Positions 31,850 through 44,799 of a DNA stretch of 64,000 bases are shown here, piece by piece (position 1 is the first letter of the stretch; every line of letters starts with the position of its first letter). The notes below the pieces were generated by a model. That model searched no databases. It saw nothing but the letters and a program-made list of their open reading frames with translations, and was not told the DNA's origin. A program made the translations under genes and the position numbers. The DNA is taken from assembly GCA_030765065.1 (NCBI GenBank), contig CM060983.1:231155528-231219527 (forward strand), given 5' to 3'. Source of the stretch: Deroplatys truncata. Lineage: Eukaryota > Arthropoda > Insecta > Mantodea > Mantidae.

Positions 31850-34800
31850 GCAACACAAACACACTAACACACCAAAGCTCACACAACCGCAGCCAAAGAC
31901 TACAATTCACCAGCACAAACACTAACACACCAAAGGTCACACACTCGCATTCAAACACTACAACTCACCAGCACAAACACACTAACACACCAAAGGTCAC
32001 ACACCCGCAGTCACAGACTACAACTCACTATCACAAACACACTCACACACACACCAAAGCTCACAGACTCGCATTCAAACACTACCACTCTCTAGCACAA
32101 ACACAATAACACTCCGTAGCTAACACACTCGCATTCAAGCACTACAACTCACCAGCACAAACACACTAACACACCAAAGCTCACACACTCGCATTCAAAC
32201 ACAACAACTCACTAGCACAAACACACTAACACTCCAAAGCTCACACACTCACTTTCAAACACTACCACTCACTAGCACAAACACACTAACACTTCAAAGC
32301 CCACACACTCGCATTCAAACACCACAACTCACCAGCACAAACACACTAACACACCAAAGCTCACACACCCGCAGTCACAGACTACAACTCACTATCACAA
32401 ACACACTCACACACACACCAAAGCTCACAGACTCGCATTCAAACACTACCACTCTCTAGCACAAACACACTAACACTCCGTAGCTAACACACTCGCATTC
32501 AAACACTACCACTCTCTAGCACAAACACACTAACACTCCGTAGCTAACACACTCGCATTCAAACACTACAACTCACCAGCACAAACACACTAACACACCA
32601 AAGCTCACACACTCGCATTCAAACACTACAACTCACCAGCACTAACACACTAACACTCAAAGCTCACACACTCACTTTCAAACACTACCACTCACTAGCA
32701 CAAACACATTAACACTTCAAAGCCCACACACTCGCATTCAAACACTAAAACTCACTAGCACAAACATAATAACACTCCGTAGCTCACACACTCGCATTCA
32801 AACACTACCACTCACCAGCACAAACACTAACACTCCGTAGCTCACACACTTGCATTCAAACACTACCACTCAAGAGCACAAACACACTAATACTCCGTAG
32901 CTCACACACTCGAATTCAAACACTACCATTCACCAGCACTAACACACCTTAGCTCACATACTCGCATTCAAACACTACCACTCACTAGCACAAACACACT
33001 AACACTCCGTAGCTCACACAATCGCATTCAAACACTACAACTCACAAGCCCAAACACACTAACACTCAGTACCTCACACACTCGCATTCAAACACTACCA
33101 ATCACTAGCACAAAAACACTAGCACTCCGTAGCTCACACACTCGCATTCAAACACTACCACTCACTAGCACAAACACACTAACACTCCGTAGATCACACA
33201 CTCGCATTCAAACATTACCACTCACTAGCACAAACACACTAACACTCCGTAGCTCACACACTCGCATTCAAACACTACCACTCATTAGCACAAACACACT
33301 AACACTCCGTAGCTCACACAATCGCATTCAAACACTACAACTCACCAGCCCAAACACACTAACACTCAGTACCTCACACACTCGCATTCAAACACTACCA
33401 ATCACTAGCACAAAAACACTAGCACTCCGTAGCTCACACATTCGCATTCAAACACTACCACTCACTAGCACAAACACACTAACACTCAGTAACTCACACA
33501 CTCGCATTCAAACACTACCAATCACTAACACAAACACACTAACGCTCCGTAGATCACACACTCATATTCAAACACTACCACTCACTAGCACAAACACACC
33601 AATACTCCGTAGCTCACAAACTCGCATTCAAACACTACCACTCACCAGCACAAACACACTAACAGTCCGTAGCTAACACACTGGCATTCAAACACTACCA
33701 CTCACTAACAAAAACACACTAACAGTCCGTAGCTCACATACGCGCATTCACACACTACCACTCACTAGCACAAACACACTTAACACTCCGTAGCTCACAT
33801 ACTCGCAATCAAACACTACCACACACCAGCACAAACATACTAACACTCTGTGGCTCACACACTCGCATTCAAACACTACCACTCGCTGGTACAAACACAT
33901 TAACACTCCGTAGCCCACACTCTCGCAGTCAAACACTACCACTCACCAGCACAAACACACTAACACTCCGTAGCTCACACACTCGCATTCAAACACTACC
34001 ACTCACCAGAGCAAACACACATACACGCCAAAGCTCACAGACTCGCATTCAAACACTACCACTCTCACTAGAACAAACACACTAACACTCCGTAGCTCAC
34101 ACACTCGCATTCAAACACTACCACTCACCAGCACAAACACTAACACTCCGTAGCTCACACACTTGCATTCAAACACTACCACTCCAGAGCACAAATACAC
34201 TAACACTCCGTAGCTCACACACTCGAATTCAAACATTACCATTCACCAGCACTAACACACCTTAGCTCACACACTCGCATTCAAACACTACCACTCACTA
34301 GCACAAACACACTAACACTCCGTAGCTCACACAATCGCATTCAAACACTACAACTCACCAGCCCAAACACACTAACACTCAGTACCTCACACACTCGCAT
34401 TCAAACACTACCAATCACTAGCACAAAAACACTAGCACTCCGTAGCTCACACACTCGCATTTAAACACTACCACTCACTAGCACAAACACACTAACACTC
34501 CGTAGATCACACAATCGCATTCAAACACTACAACTCACCAGCCCAAACACACTAACACTCAGTACCTCACACACTCGCATTCAAACACTACCAATCACTA
34601 GCACAAAAACACTAGCACTCCGTAGCTCACACATTCGCATTCAAACACTACCACTCACTAGCACAAACACACTAACACTCAGTAACTCACACACTCGCAT
34701 TTAAACACTACCAATCACTAGCACAAAAACACTAGCACTCCGTAGCTCACACACTCGCATTCAAACACTACCACTCACTAGCACAAACACACTAACACTC

Positions 34801-37800
34801 CCTAGATCACACACTCACATTCAAACACTACCACTCACTAGCACAAACACACCAATACTCCGTAGCTCACAAACTCGCATTCAAACACTACCACTCACCA
34901 GCACAAACACACTGACAGTCCGTAGCTAACACACTGGCATTCAAACACTACCACTCACTAACAGTCCGTAGCTCACATACTCGCATTCACACACCACCAC
35001 TCACTAGCACAAACACACTTAACACTCCGTAGCTCACACACTCGCATTTAAACACTACCACACACCAGCACATACACATTAACACTCACCAGCACAAACA
35101 TACTAACACTCTGTGGCTCACACACTCGCATTCAAACACTACCACTCGCTGGTACAAACACATTAACACTCCGTAGCCCACACTCTCGCAGTCAAACACT
35201 ACCACTCACCAGCACAAATACACTAACACTCCGTAGCTCACACACTTGCATTCAAACACTACCACTCAAGAGCACAAATACACTAACACTCCGTAGCTCA
35301 CACACTCGAATTCAAACATTACCATTCACCAGCACTAACACACCTTAGCTCACACACTCGCATTCAAACACTACCACTCACTAGCACAAACACACTAACA
35401 CTCCGTAGCTCACACAATCGCATTCAAACACTACAACTCACCAGCCCAAACACACTAACACTCAGTACCTCACACACTCGCATTCAAACACTACCAATCA
35501 CTAGCACAAAAACACTAGCACTCCGTAGCTCACACACTCGCATTTAAACACTACCACTCACTAGCACAAACACACTAACACTCCGTAGATCACACAATCG
35601 CATTCAAACACTACAACTCACCAGCCCAAACACACTAACACTCAGTACCTCACACACTCGCATTCAAACACTACCAATCACTAGCACAAAAACACTAGCA
35701 CTCCGTAGCTCACACATTCGCATTCAAACACTACCACTCACTAGCACAAACACACTAACACTCAGTAACTCACACACTCGCATTTAAACACTACGAATCA
35801 CTAGCACAAAAACACTAGCACTCCGTAGCTCACACACTCGCATTCAAACACTACCACTCACTAGCACAAACACACTAACACTCCCTAGATCACACACTCA
35901 CATTCAAACACTACCACTCACTAGCACAAACACACCAATACTCCGTAGCTCACTAACTCGCATTCAAACACTACCACTCACCAGCACAAACACACTGACA
36001 GTCCGTAGCTAACACACTGGCATTCAAACACTACCACTCACTAACAGTCCGTAGCTCACATACTCGCATTCACACACCACCACTCACTAGCACAAACACA
36101 CTTAACACTCCGTAGCTCACACACTCGCATTTAAACACTACCACACACCAGCACATACACATTAACACTCACCAGCACAAACATACTAACACTCTGTGGC
36201 TCACACACTCGCATTCAAACACTACCACTCGCTGGTACAAACACATTAACACTCCGTAGCCCACACTCTCGCAGTCAAACACTACCACTCACCAGCACAA
36301 ACACACTAACACTCCGTAGCTCACACACTCGCATTCAAACACTACCACTCACCAGAGCAAACACACTAACACGCCAAAGCCCACAGACTCGCATTCAAAC
36401 ACTACCACTCTCACTAGCATAAACACACTAACACTCCGTAGCTCACACACTCGCATTCAAACACTACCACTCACCAGCACAAACACTAACAGTCGGTAGC
36501 TCACACACTTGCATTCAAACACTACCACTCAAGAGCACAAACACACTAATACTCCGTAGCTCACACACTCGAATTCAAACACTACCATTCACCAGCACTA
36601 ACACACCTTATCTCACACACTCGCATTCAAACACTACCACTCACTAGCACAAACACACTAACACTCCGTAGCTCACACAATCGCATTCAAACACTACAAC
36701 TCACCAGCCCAAACACACTAACACTCAGTACCTTACACACTCGCATTCAAACACTACCAATCACTAACACAAAAACACTAGCACACCGTAGCTCACACAC
36801 TCGCATTCAAACACTACCACTCACTAGCACAAACACACTAACACTCCGTAGATCACACACTCGCATTCAAGCATTACCACTCAGTAGCACAAACACACTA
36901 ACACTCCGTAGGTCACACACTCGCATTCAAACACTACCACTCACTAGCACAAACACACTAACACTCCGTAGCTCACACAATCGCATTCAAACACTACAAC
37001 TCACCACTCCAAACACGCTAACACTCAGTAGCTCACACAATCGCATTCAAACACTACAACTCACCAGCCCAAACACACTAACACTCAGTACCTCACACAC
37101 TCGCATTCAAACACTACCAATCACTAGCACAAAAACACTAGCACTCCGTAGCTCACACAATCGCATTCAAACACTACCACTCACTAGCACAAACACACTA
37201 ACACTCAGTACCTCACACACTCGCATTTAAACACTACCAATTACTAGCACAAAAGCACTAGCACTCCGTAGCTCACACACTCGCATTCAAACACTACCAC
37301 TCACTAGCACAAACACACTAGCACTCCGTAGATCACACACTCGCATTCAAACACTTCCACTCACTAGCACAAACACACCAATACTCCGTAGCTCACAAAC
37401 TCGCATTCAAACACTACCACTCACCAGCACAAACACACTAACAGTCCGTAGCTAATACACTGGCATTCAAACACTACCACTCACTAACAAAAACACACTA
37501 ACAGTCCGTAGCTCACATACTCGCTTTCACTCACTACCACTCACTAGCACAAACACACTTAACACTCCGTAGCTCACACACTCGCATTCTAACACTACCA
37601 CACACCAGCACAAACACATTAACACTCACCAGCACAAACATAATAACACTTCGTAGCTCACACACTCGCATTCAAACATTACCACTCGCTGGTACAAACA
37701 CATTAACACTCCGTCGCCCACACTCTCGCAGTCAAACACTACCACTCACCAGCACAAACATACTAACACTCCGTAGCTCACACACTCGCATTCAAACACT

Positions 37801-40505
37801 ACCACTCACCAGAGCAAACACACTAACACGCCAAAGCTCACAGACTCGCATTCAAACACTACCACTCTCACTAGCACAGACACACTAACACTCCGTATCC
37901 CACACACTTGCAGTCAAACACTACCACTCACCAGCATAAACACACTAACACTCTGTAGATCATACACTCGCCTTCAAACACTACCACTCACTAGCACAAA
38001 CACACTAACACTCCTTAGCTCACACACTCGCATTCAAATACTACCACTCTCTACCACAAACACACTAAAACTCCGAAGCTCACACACTCGCATTCAAACA
38101 CTACCACTCACCAAAACAAGCATGCTAACACTCCGTAGCTCACACACTCGCACTCAAACACTACCACTCAATAGCACAAACACACTAACACTCCGTAGCT
38201 CATACACTCGCATTCAAACACTACCATTCACTATCACAAACACACTAACACTCCGTAGCTCACACACTCGCATTCAAACACTACCACTCACTAGCATAAA
38301 CACACTAGCACTCCGTAGCTAACACACTCGCATTAAACATTACCACTCACTAGCACAAACACACTAACACTCCGTAGATCACCCACCAGCATTCAAACAT
38401 TACCACGCACTAGCATAAACAAATTAATACTCCGTAGCTCACACACTCGAATTCAAACACCACCATTCACCAGCACTGACACACCTTAGCTCACACACTC
38501 GCATTCAAACACTACCACTCACTAGCACAAACACACTAACACTCAGTACCTCACACACTCACATTCAATCACTACCACACACTATCACAAACACACTAGC
38601 ACTCCGTAGCTCACACATTCGCATTCAAGCACTACCACTCACTATCACAAACACACTAACGCTCAGTAGATCACACACTCGCATTCAAACATTACCACTC
38701 ACTAGCACAAATACACTAAGCTCCGTAGCTCACACACTCGCATTCAAACACTACCACTCTCTAGTACAAACACACACTCCGTAGTTCACAACTCGCATTC
38801 AAACACTACCACTCACCAGCACAAACACACTAACACTCCGTAGCTAACACACTCGCATTCAAACACTACCACTCTCTACCACAAACACACTAACACTCCG
38901 TAGCTAACACACTCGCATTCAAACACTACCACTCTCTAGCACAAACACACAAACACTCCGTAGCTCACACACTCGCATTCAAACACTATCACTCACCAGC
39001 ACAAACACACTAACACTTCGTAGCTCACACACTCACATTCAAACTCTACCACTCACCAGCACAAACACACTAACACTGCGAAGCTCATATACTCGCATTG
39101 AAACACTGCCACTCACTAGCACAAACGCACTAACACTCCAAAGCTCACACACTCGCATTCAAACACTACCACTCTCTAGCACAAACACACAAACACTCCG
39201 TAGCTCACACACTCGCATTCAAACTCTACCACTCACCAACACAAACACACTAACACTCCGTAGCTCATACACTCGCATTGAAACACTGCCACTCACTAGC
39301 ACAAACGCACTAACACTCCATAGCTCAAACACTCGCATTCAAACACTACCACTCAGTAGCACAAACATACTAACATCCGTAGCTCACATACTCGCATTCA
39401 AAAACTACCACTCACTAGCACAAACACACCAACACTCCGTAACTCACACACTCGTATTCAAACACTACCACTCACTAGCACAAACGCACAAACACTCCGT
39501 AGCTCACACACTCGCATTCAAACACTACCATTCATTAGCACAAATACACTAACACTCCGTAGCTCACACACTCGCATTCAAACGCTACCACTCACCGGCA
39601 CAAACACACTAACACTCACCTGCACAAACACACTAACACTCCGTAGCTCACACTCGCTTTCAAACACTACCACTCACTAGCACAAGCACTCTGTAGCACA
39701 CACTCGCATTCAAACACTATCACTCACCAGCACAAACACACTATCACTCCTTAGCTCACACACTCGCATTCAAATACTACCACTCACCAGCACAAGCACA
39801 CTAACACTCCGTAGCTCATACACTCGCATTGAAACACCACCACTCACTAGCACAAACGCACTAACACTTCAAAACTCAAACACGTCCAGTCACTAGCACA
39901 AACACACTAACACTCCGTAGCTGACACACTCGCATTCAAACACTACCACCCCAAAGCTCACACACTCGCAGTCAAACACTACAGTTCACTGGCACAAACA
40001 CGCTAACACTCCAAAGCTCACACACCACAACTCACTAGCTAAAACACACTCCAAAACTCACACACTCGCAGTCATAAACTACAACTCACTTGCACATCCC
40101 CACTAACACTCCAAAGCTCACACACCCGCAGTCAAAGACTACAACTCACTGGCACAAATACGCTCACACACTAAAAGTCACACACTACAACTCACTAGCT
40201 ATAACACACTCCAGAACTCACACACCCACAGTCACAGACCACAACCCTCTATCTGAAACATTATCACACTCCAAAGCTCACACTCCCGCAATCACACACT
40301 ACAACTCAGCAACAAAAGCACACCCACACTTCAAAGCTCACGCCGACTCGTATTTACATACTACAACTCACCAGCACAAACACACCCACACTGCAAAAGT
40401 CACACACACTCGCAGTCACACACTACAATTCACTGGCACAAACACACTTACACTCCAAAGCTCGCACTGCCGCAGTCAAACCATATAACTTACCAGCAGA
40501 ACACA
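31850..40505. repeat. 60-bp minisatellite/satellite array (~8.7 kb, ~140 units) with higher-order structure
   Basis: The core unit is ACTCGCATTCAAACACTACC followed by ACTCACTAGCACAAACACAC and TAACACTCCGTAGCTCACAC. The unit has about 24 C and only 4 G, so the strand is strongly skewed. Many neighbouring units keep an exact 60-bp register, for example 33001-33780. Variant units mark higher-order repeats: the CGCTGGTACAAACACATT variant occurs at about 33884, 35147, 36230 and 37687. The left (31850-32700) and right (39900-40500) margins carry a CCAAAGCTCAC variant and are more diverged. 60 is a multiple of 3 and one frame of the unit lacks stops (TLTLRSSHTRIQTLPLTSTN), but there is no ATG in the consensus. 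Confidence 0.97.
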
Positions 40506-41642
40506 CTCACAGTTCAAACTTCCCCCAGGGGCTCACTATGTGAGTATGGCGTACTCGGAGTGCCCAAGCCAGTCCTCACCATTATCATCCCCTCACTTCC
40601 ATCTGGACTAGCCGCGTTATCTTCATTTATTTTACGCTTCCTTTTCTAAATTATTTCCTATACTGGGTTCAGGGTCTATAGTCTTATTAACACCTGTCTC
40701 ACCAACAGGGAACGTTTCTATTTCCGTGGTTGCTGTAGCACGTTTTCAACGCAGCTTCCAGCCCCTCAGGGGCTCACTTTATGTGAATACGGGTTTGGCG
40801 CATGCGGGGTCCCGAACCACTCATCGCCATTGTCATCTCTTCACCCTCGTTCGGTCGAGGTGGGTTCGTCCTCGTGACCGCGAGACGCAAGGTGGACTCT
40901 CGTGCGTTCTTTTCATTTCGTCCCATCCCGCCCCTCGCCATCGTTTCTTGCTTCTCTGGTCTACTTATAAATATTTCGCACCACGACCATTCACACATCC
41001 CTTTTTCTTCCTCGACGGGCTAACTTGCGTGCGAAACGCTCACACGCTTTTGATTTATTTTCCAATTTTATTTATTTTAACCCTCCGTGGACACAGCCTG
41101 ACGGATCCCCGCGCACTGGATGCGCAGCTAGGTGAGTGGGTAATGGCCTCATCCCCATCACCCGGGGTCGTCATGTAGGGTGTGTGTTCGCATCCGATGT
41201 TCCGTTTACGAACCCCACAAAAAATAGGTTAAACGGCCTTAAAACGCGATAAAAGTGTGTTTGGCGTATTCGCCATAGCCAAAAAGGTCACCATTATTGC
41301 ATTAGCGCGACACATTAATTGTTGATTTTAGTTACGTTTGCTACAGGAGTGGTTATGTAAGAATCCGAGAAGGTTCGAACCTCCATATTATCTACTCGGT
41401 GTTTGTATTCTATATACGATGCTTCTATATGGGTGCTCAGAGTTGGTATTCTGTAAGATTTATTCATTGTTTGTTGATCTTGTAATGTATTTTATGTGTA
41501 ATTACATTTATGCTGTTGTATTCCCAGATGTCGAGGGTTGTGGCTCCATGGTAGGTGTTGTTCCTCCTGTCGTTGTGGGCTCGCCGGCCAGCTGTGCCCT
41601 GCGTACTGCGTAGAGCTGCTGGATATCTTCCAGCAGCGCAGC
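40506..41642. repeat. GC-richer flank with a ~239-bp spaced direct duplication
   Basis: CAGGGGCTCACTATGTGAGT (40527) and CAGGGGCTCACTTTATGTGA (40766) begin two related ~75-bp segments, both ending CATC(C/T)C(C/T)TCAC. ORFs of 73-150 codons here have no recognised domains. From 41165 to 41642 nothing is recognised except the 3' flank of the transposase gene. Confidence 0.5.
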
Positions 41643-43330
41643 CTAGGCGTCGGCGTCGGCGGCTTGTCGTCTCCTTAAATGCTGGCGCCAGAGGAACTCG
41701 CAGAGATGGTCCGCTAAATGCTTAGTTCCTCTGTACCGGCGGCGTAGGGATTTTTTGAGATGCGACCATAGGTCCTCGACACTTTTCGTATGTGCCCCAG
41801 TTTCAGGATCTGAAGTGTATAATTACTTGAAAAGATTAGAAAAATAAACAGATGCGGTGCAATTTTTAGAAATTTTCATGAAGGATTACCGTAGCATTAA
41901 CTCATTTAGTGTTAGCAGTATAACGGCCGATAAGTGACAGCTTTGCTACTTATTTTATTTAAGACGAGTATGAGGCGAGCGTAGGCCGTAAGGCCGTAGC
42001 GATCCGCAGCGAACGACAGGGACCTGTGGTTTCGAGGTTTGGGGGAGGTTAGGTTAGGGTTAGTGTGTATGTAAATAAATTAGATCCAAATAATGGGTAT
42101 GAGCGTATGTGGTTTAAAACGAGTATGAGGCGAGCGTAGCCCGTTAGGCCGTAGTGATCCGCAGCGAACGACAGGGTCCTGTGGTTTCGAGGTTTGGGCG
42201 AGGTTAGGTTATGGTTAGTGTGTGTGTAAATAAATTAGATCGAAATAATGGGTATGAGGCGAGCGTAGGCCGTAGCGAGCCGCAGCGAACGACAGGGTCC
42301 TGTGGTTTCGAGATTTGGGCGAGGTTAGGGTTAGTGTGTGTGTGTGTGTGTAAATAAATTAGATCTAAATAATGGGTATGAGCGTATGTGGTTTAAAACG
42401 AGTATAAGGCGAGCGTAGGTCGTTAGGCCGTAGTGAGCCGCAGCGAACGACAGGGTCCTGTGGTTTCGAGGTTTGGGCAAGGTTAGGTTAGGGTTAGTGT
42501 GTGTATAAACTGATTGGAAATAATGGGCATTTGATTAGGACACGGGTATATGTGTGAAATTAAGAGTAGATGTGAAGTATCAATATGCAGTTGGGAGTTG
42601 TTAATATAAAGTAATGACACTTATCGGCAGTAAGGTTTTTGCACAATAATAAGAGTGGTTGTCAGAATGCACAGTAGAAGTACAGTTGAATTGATTTGCT
42701 TACCGACGAAGTTTTTTGGGTGGTTTACTGTCTGGTGAGTGTACACCGAAGGTGGAAGGCTTTTATATGCCTTCCACTCATCGGTGATGATGAGGGAGCC
42801 CTGCTTTACCCTCTGTTCTATGATGGGTATGAGCTGTGCCCTGGATCGCCTGTTGTTTGGGCAGAGCTCGAGGAACACTTCTGATGTTTCCCGACAGTAA
42901 CCTTCGAGTACCTGTAAGTTATTATGAATCGGTAGGAAAGCGTTAGCTGTGTTTTAAAAGAGGATTTAAAATAGTTCTACATTAGTGCATCAAGAATATT
43001 TACCATTTCCCCTCAGTTAGACGTCCTCTGTTGTATTTTCTTTTACCCACTTGAGATTCGTCAATTTCCACCGTCAGTCCAGGTCCACCGATCTGGTAGT
43101 CGCTACTGTAGTGAAGTGTCCCTACAGTATGAGAACCAGTCGGCTACAGTCTCGGTCGAAGTCTTTCCTCGGGTGTATGTCATGGTATGTTGTTCTGTGA
43201 AACAATACGTCAGTGCAATAATTTTCTCTAGTGGGATGTTCGCTTTTTCTGTCCACGTCTCCGTCCTGCAGCTGAAAGTCTTTTTGCACTTGGATTTTCG
43301 ACATTGAAAAGCCACAGTTACATTGATGTC
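41643..43330 (-). pseudogene. Spliced ISXO2/Merlin-type DDE transposase, frameshifted
   Basis: Three exons are visible. Exon A (43330-43004, after TTATTTTCAG) encodes FQCRKSKCKKTFSCRTETW, then IALTYCFTEQHTMTYT and [20 protein letters not shown], which carries the first catalytic D. Exon B (42911-42704, after CTTACAG) encodes ELCPNNRRSRAQLIPIIEQR and LIITDEWKAYKSL with the second D. Exon C (41809-41643, after CACTTCAG) encodes PETGAHTKSVEDLWSHLKK with the catalytic E. The B-C junction (TCG|GTAAGC...CAG|AT) recreates the family's NFVDPxTGAHT motif. Exon A changes frame near 43100 and the A-B junction is one base out of phase, so the copy is probably dead. The first exon was not found. The family is IS1595-like, called Merlin in animals. 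Confidence 0.8.
41957..42530. repeat. Four-copy ~130-160-bp tandem repeat inside the transposase intron
   Basis: Units start near 41957, 42118, 42250 and 42398. Each has ACGAGTATGAGGCGAGCGTA, GCAGCGAACGACAGGG(T/A)CC, TGGTTTCGAGGTTTGGG and GGTTAGGTTAGGGTTAGTG. The last block is a short (TTAGG)-like string. Two units lack the ~25-bp tail GTATGAGCGTATGTGGTTTA. Confidence 0.85.
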
Positions 43331-44390
43331 CTGAAAATAAAACAGAAAGCATTAACGGTGTTTCTGTTTAAGGGACCGATGTGTGGATATTTCACAACTG
43401 ATAGTATTTTAATGAGTATTTTGATTTGTTTACTATAGCTAATTTTATTGCAAGTTTTCATTGCGGAAACTGTTAACGAAGTTTTATTGTGATAACTTAA
43501 AAGTTGTATCCTAAGGAGGAGTTTAAATGTTTCGTTGATTGGTATCGATAAAGACGTACAGGTATATTTACTTATAAAGTCTGGCCTGAAATGCTCGTTA
43601 TACCTAGTTATATTAATAAGTGTATATTTTGATTTAAAATATATGATTTACAAAATCCTTAAATTATGTTCAGCAAAGTTATAAACTTCGCTCTAAGAAT
43701 TGTGGAAAACATGTGAGGATTAAAAGAAAAAGCGTCAAATGCGCAACTACGTGCTCCGTTGAGCACGAATTACACAGGAACTTTCATTTTTACTCTCATA
43801 ATAAATATATTTACATGAAAATGTTAGAGAATTGAAAATAATACATTTCAAATCCTCGTGTGTAGGCTTTGATCATTTTGGCAAAGTTTTACCAATTGGT
43901 CCCTGAATTAGAATCACGTGTTCACATTTAAAATAAGAGCCAGTAAACTTTGACTCGCCTAGCACGCATGCGCAAAATATAATCTGGTACAAATTATTAC
44001 TCAGCTTTGTGGTGGGCTTCAATTGCATCGGCAGTACTTTTTTTGTTTTAATAAGTGCATTCTGTTTGGCGTATTGTACAGTTGTCTGTCGGTCATTTAA
44101 TACGGTCGTAGTCAGGCTGATCAGTGGCAGGTATAGTAGCGTCGATGGTGTCCATGTTTGTGTTGGGTCCCTTGCGGTACATGAAATGACAATCAGTGTA
44201 AAGTAGATTGCTAGCAGTGGACACGAGGTAGCGCTAGTGTCGAGGTTTCGGAGTGATGCAACAGACCGCGTGGTGCAATGTGAAGAGCGAGTTTATGTTT
44301 TGATGGCGTTATACTGATGCCATAAAGCACGTGGTGATATTCAGTGGAAGAGCTATGTAAGTAGTGTCGGAGGTTTGTTGGTATACTCAA
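43331..44390. other. Upstream region/intron of the transposase; nothing else recognised
   Basis: AT-rich. A minus-strand segment near 44180-44100 (MYRKGPNTNMDTIDATIPAT) could be a first exon, but no homology was recognised. Confidence 0.35.
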
Positions 44391-44735
44391 CATAGCTCAG
44401 TGGATAAAACGAATGGCTGATATGCTGAAGACTATGGAACGTCGTGGGATCGAATCTCCGCCAGTGGAAATAAAAGGACATAAAAAAAACATTCGACAAG
44501 GAATCTGTACAAACAACGCTACGGAATTGGTGAATAAATGGGAGCGGTGCGTGGACGGAGTCGGGCGGTTCGAGGGTAGACGTTGAGATACAGGAAGACG
44601 AAGAATTGTGAAAAGGAGTACAAAAGGAGGTGGAAGGTAGAGAGATTGCAGTTGGGATATGTATTTTGCTTCTAGATGTTCAGAGATTTTCGTGTTTTTT
44701 AACTTAATGAATTGTTTTTGACTCTTTGAGCCACT
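44391..44735 (+). mobile_element. tRNA-derived SINE, family S1, copy 1
   Basis: The head ATAGCTCAGTGGATAAAACG carries an A-box-like TAGCTCAGTGG. GGGATCGAATCTCC 65 bp later is a B-box. The body GGTGAATAAATGGGAGCGGT and ACAGGAAGACGAAG matches the minus-strand copy at 61735-62013 along its length. tRNA-like head plus unrelated body defines a SINE, and it is not a functional tRNA. Confidence 0.8.
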
Positions 44736-44799
44736 TTGGGGAGCTGGAATTTTGGTTACATACTTACGTGGGTATAGTGTATATCTTGTGACAAAAATT

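Noticed and set aside
31850-40505. CRISPR-like array
   Set aside because: Units are contiguous 60-bp tandem repeats with no unique spacers, and the sequence is eukaryotic.
40726-41178. 150-codon plus ORF as a gene
   Set aside because: Overlaps the spaced duplication and a minus ORF. No conserved domain or splice context recognised.
42050-42520. Interstitial telomere
   Set aside because: Only one or two TTAGG-like units per repeat and no long uninterrupted array.
44391-44470. Functional tRNA gene
   Set aside because: A- and B-boxes are present, but arms do not pair into a cloverleaf and a SINE body follows. A second copy shares that body.
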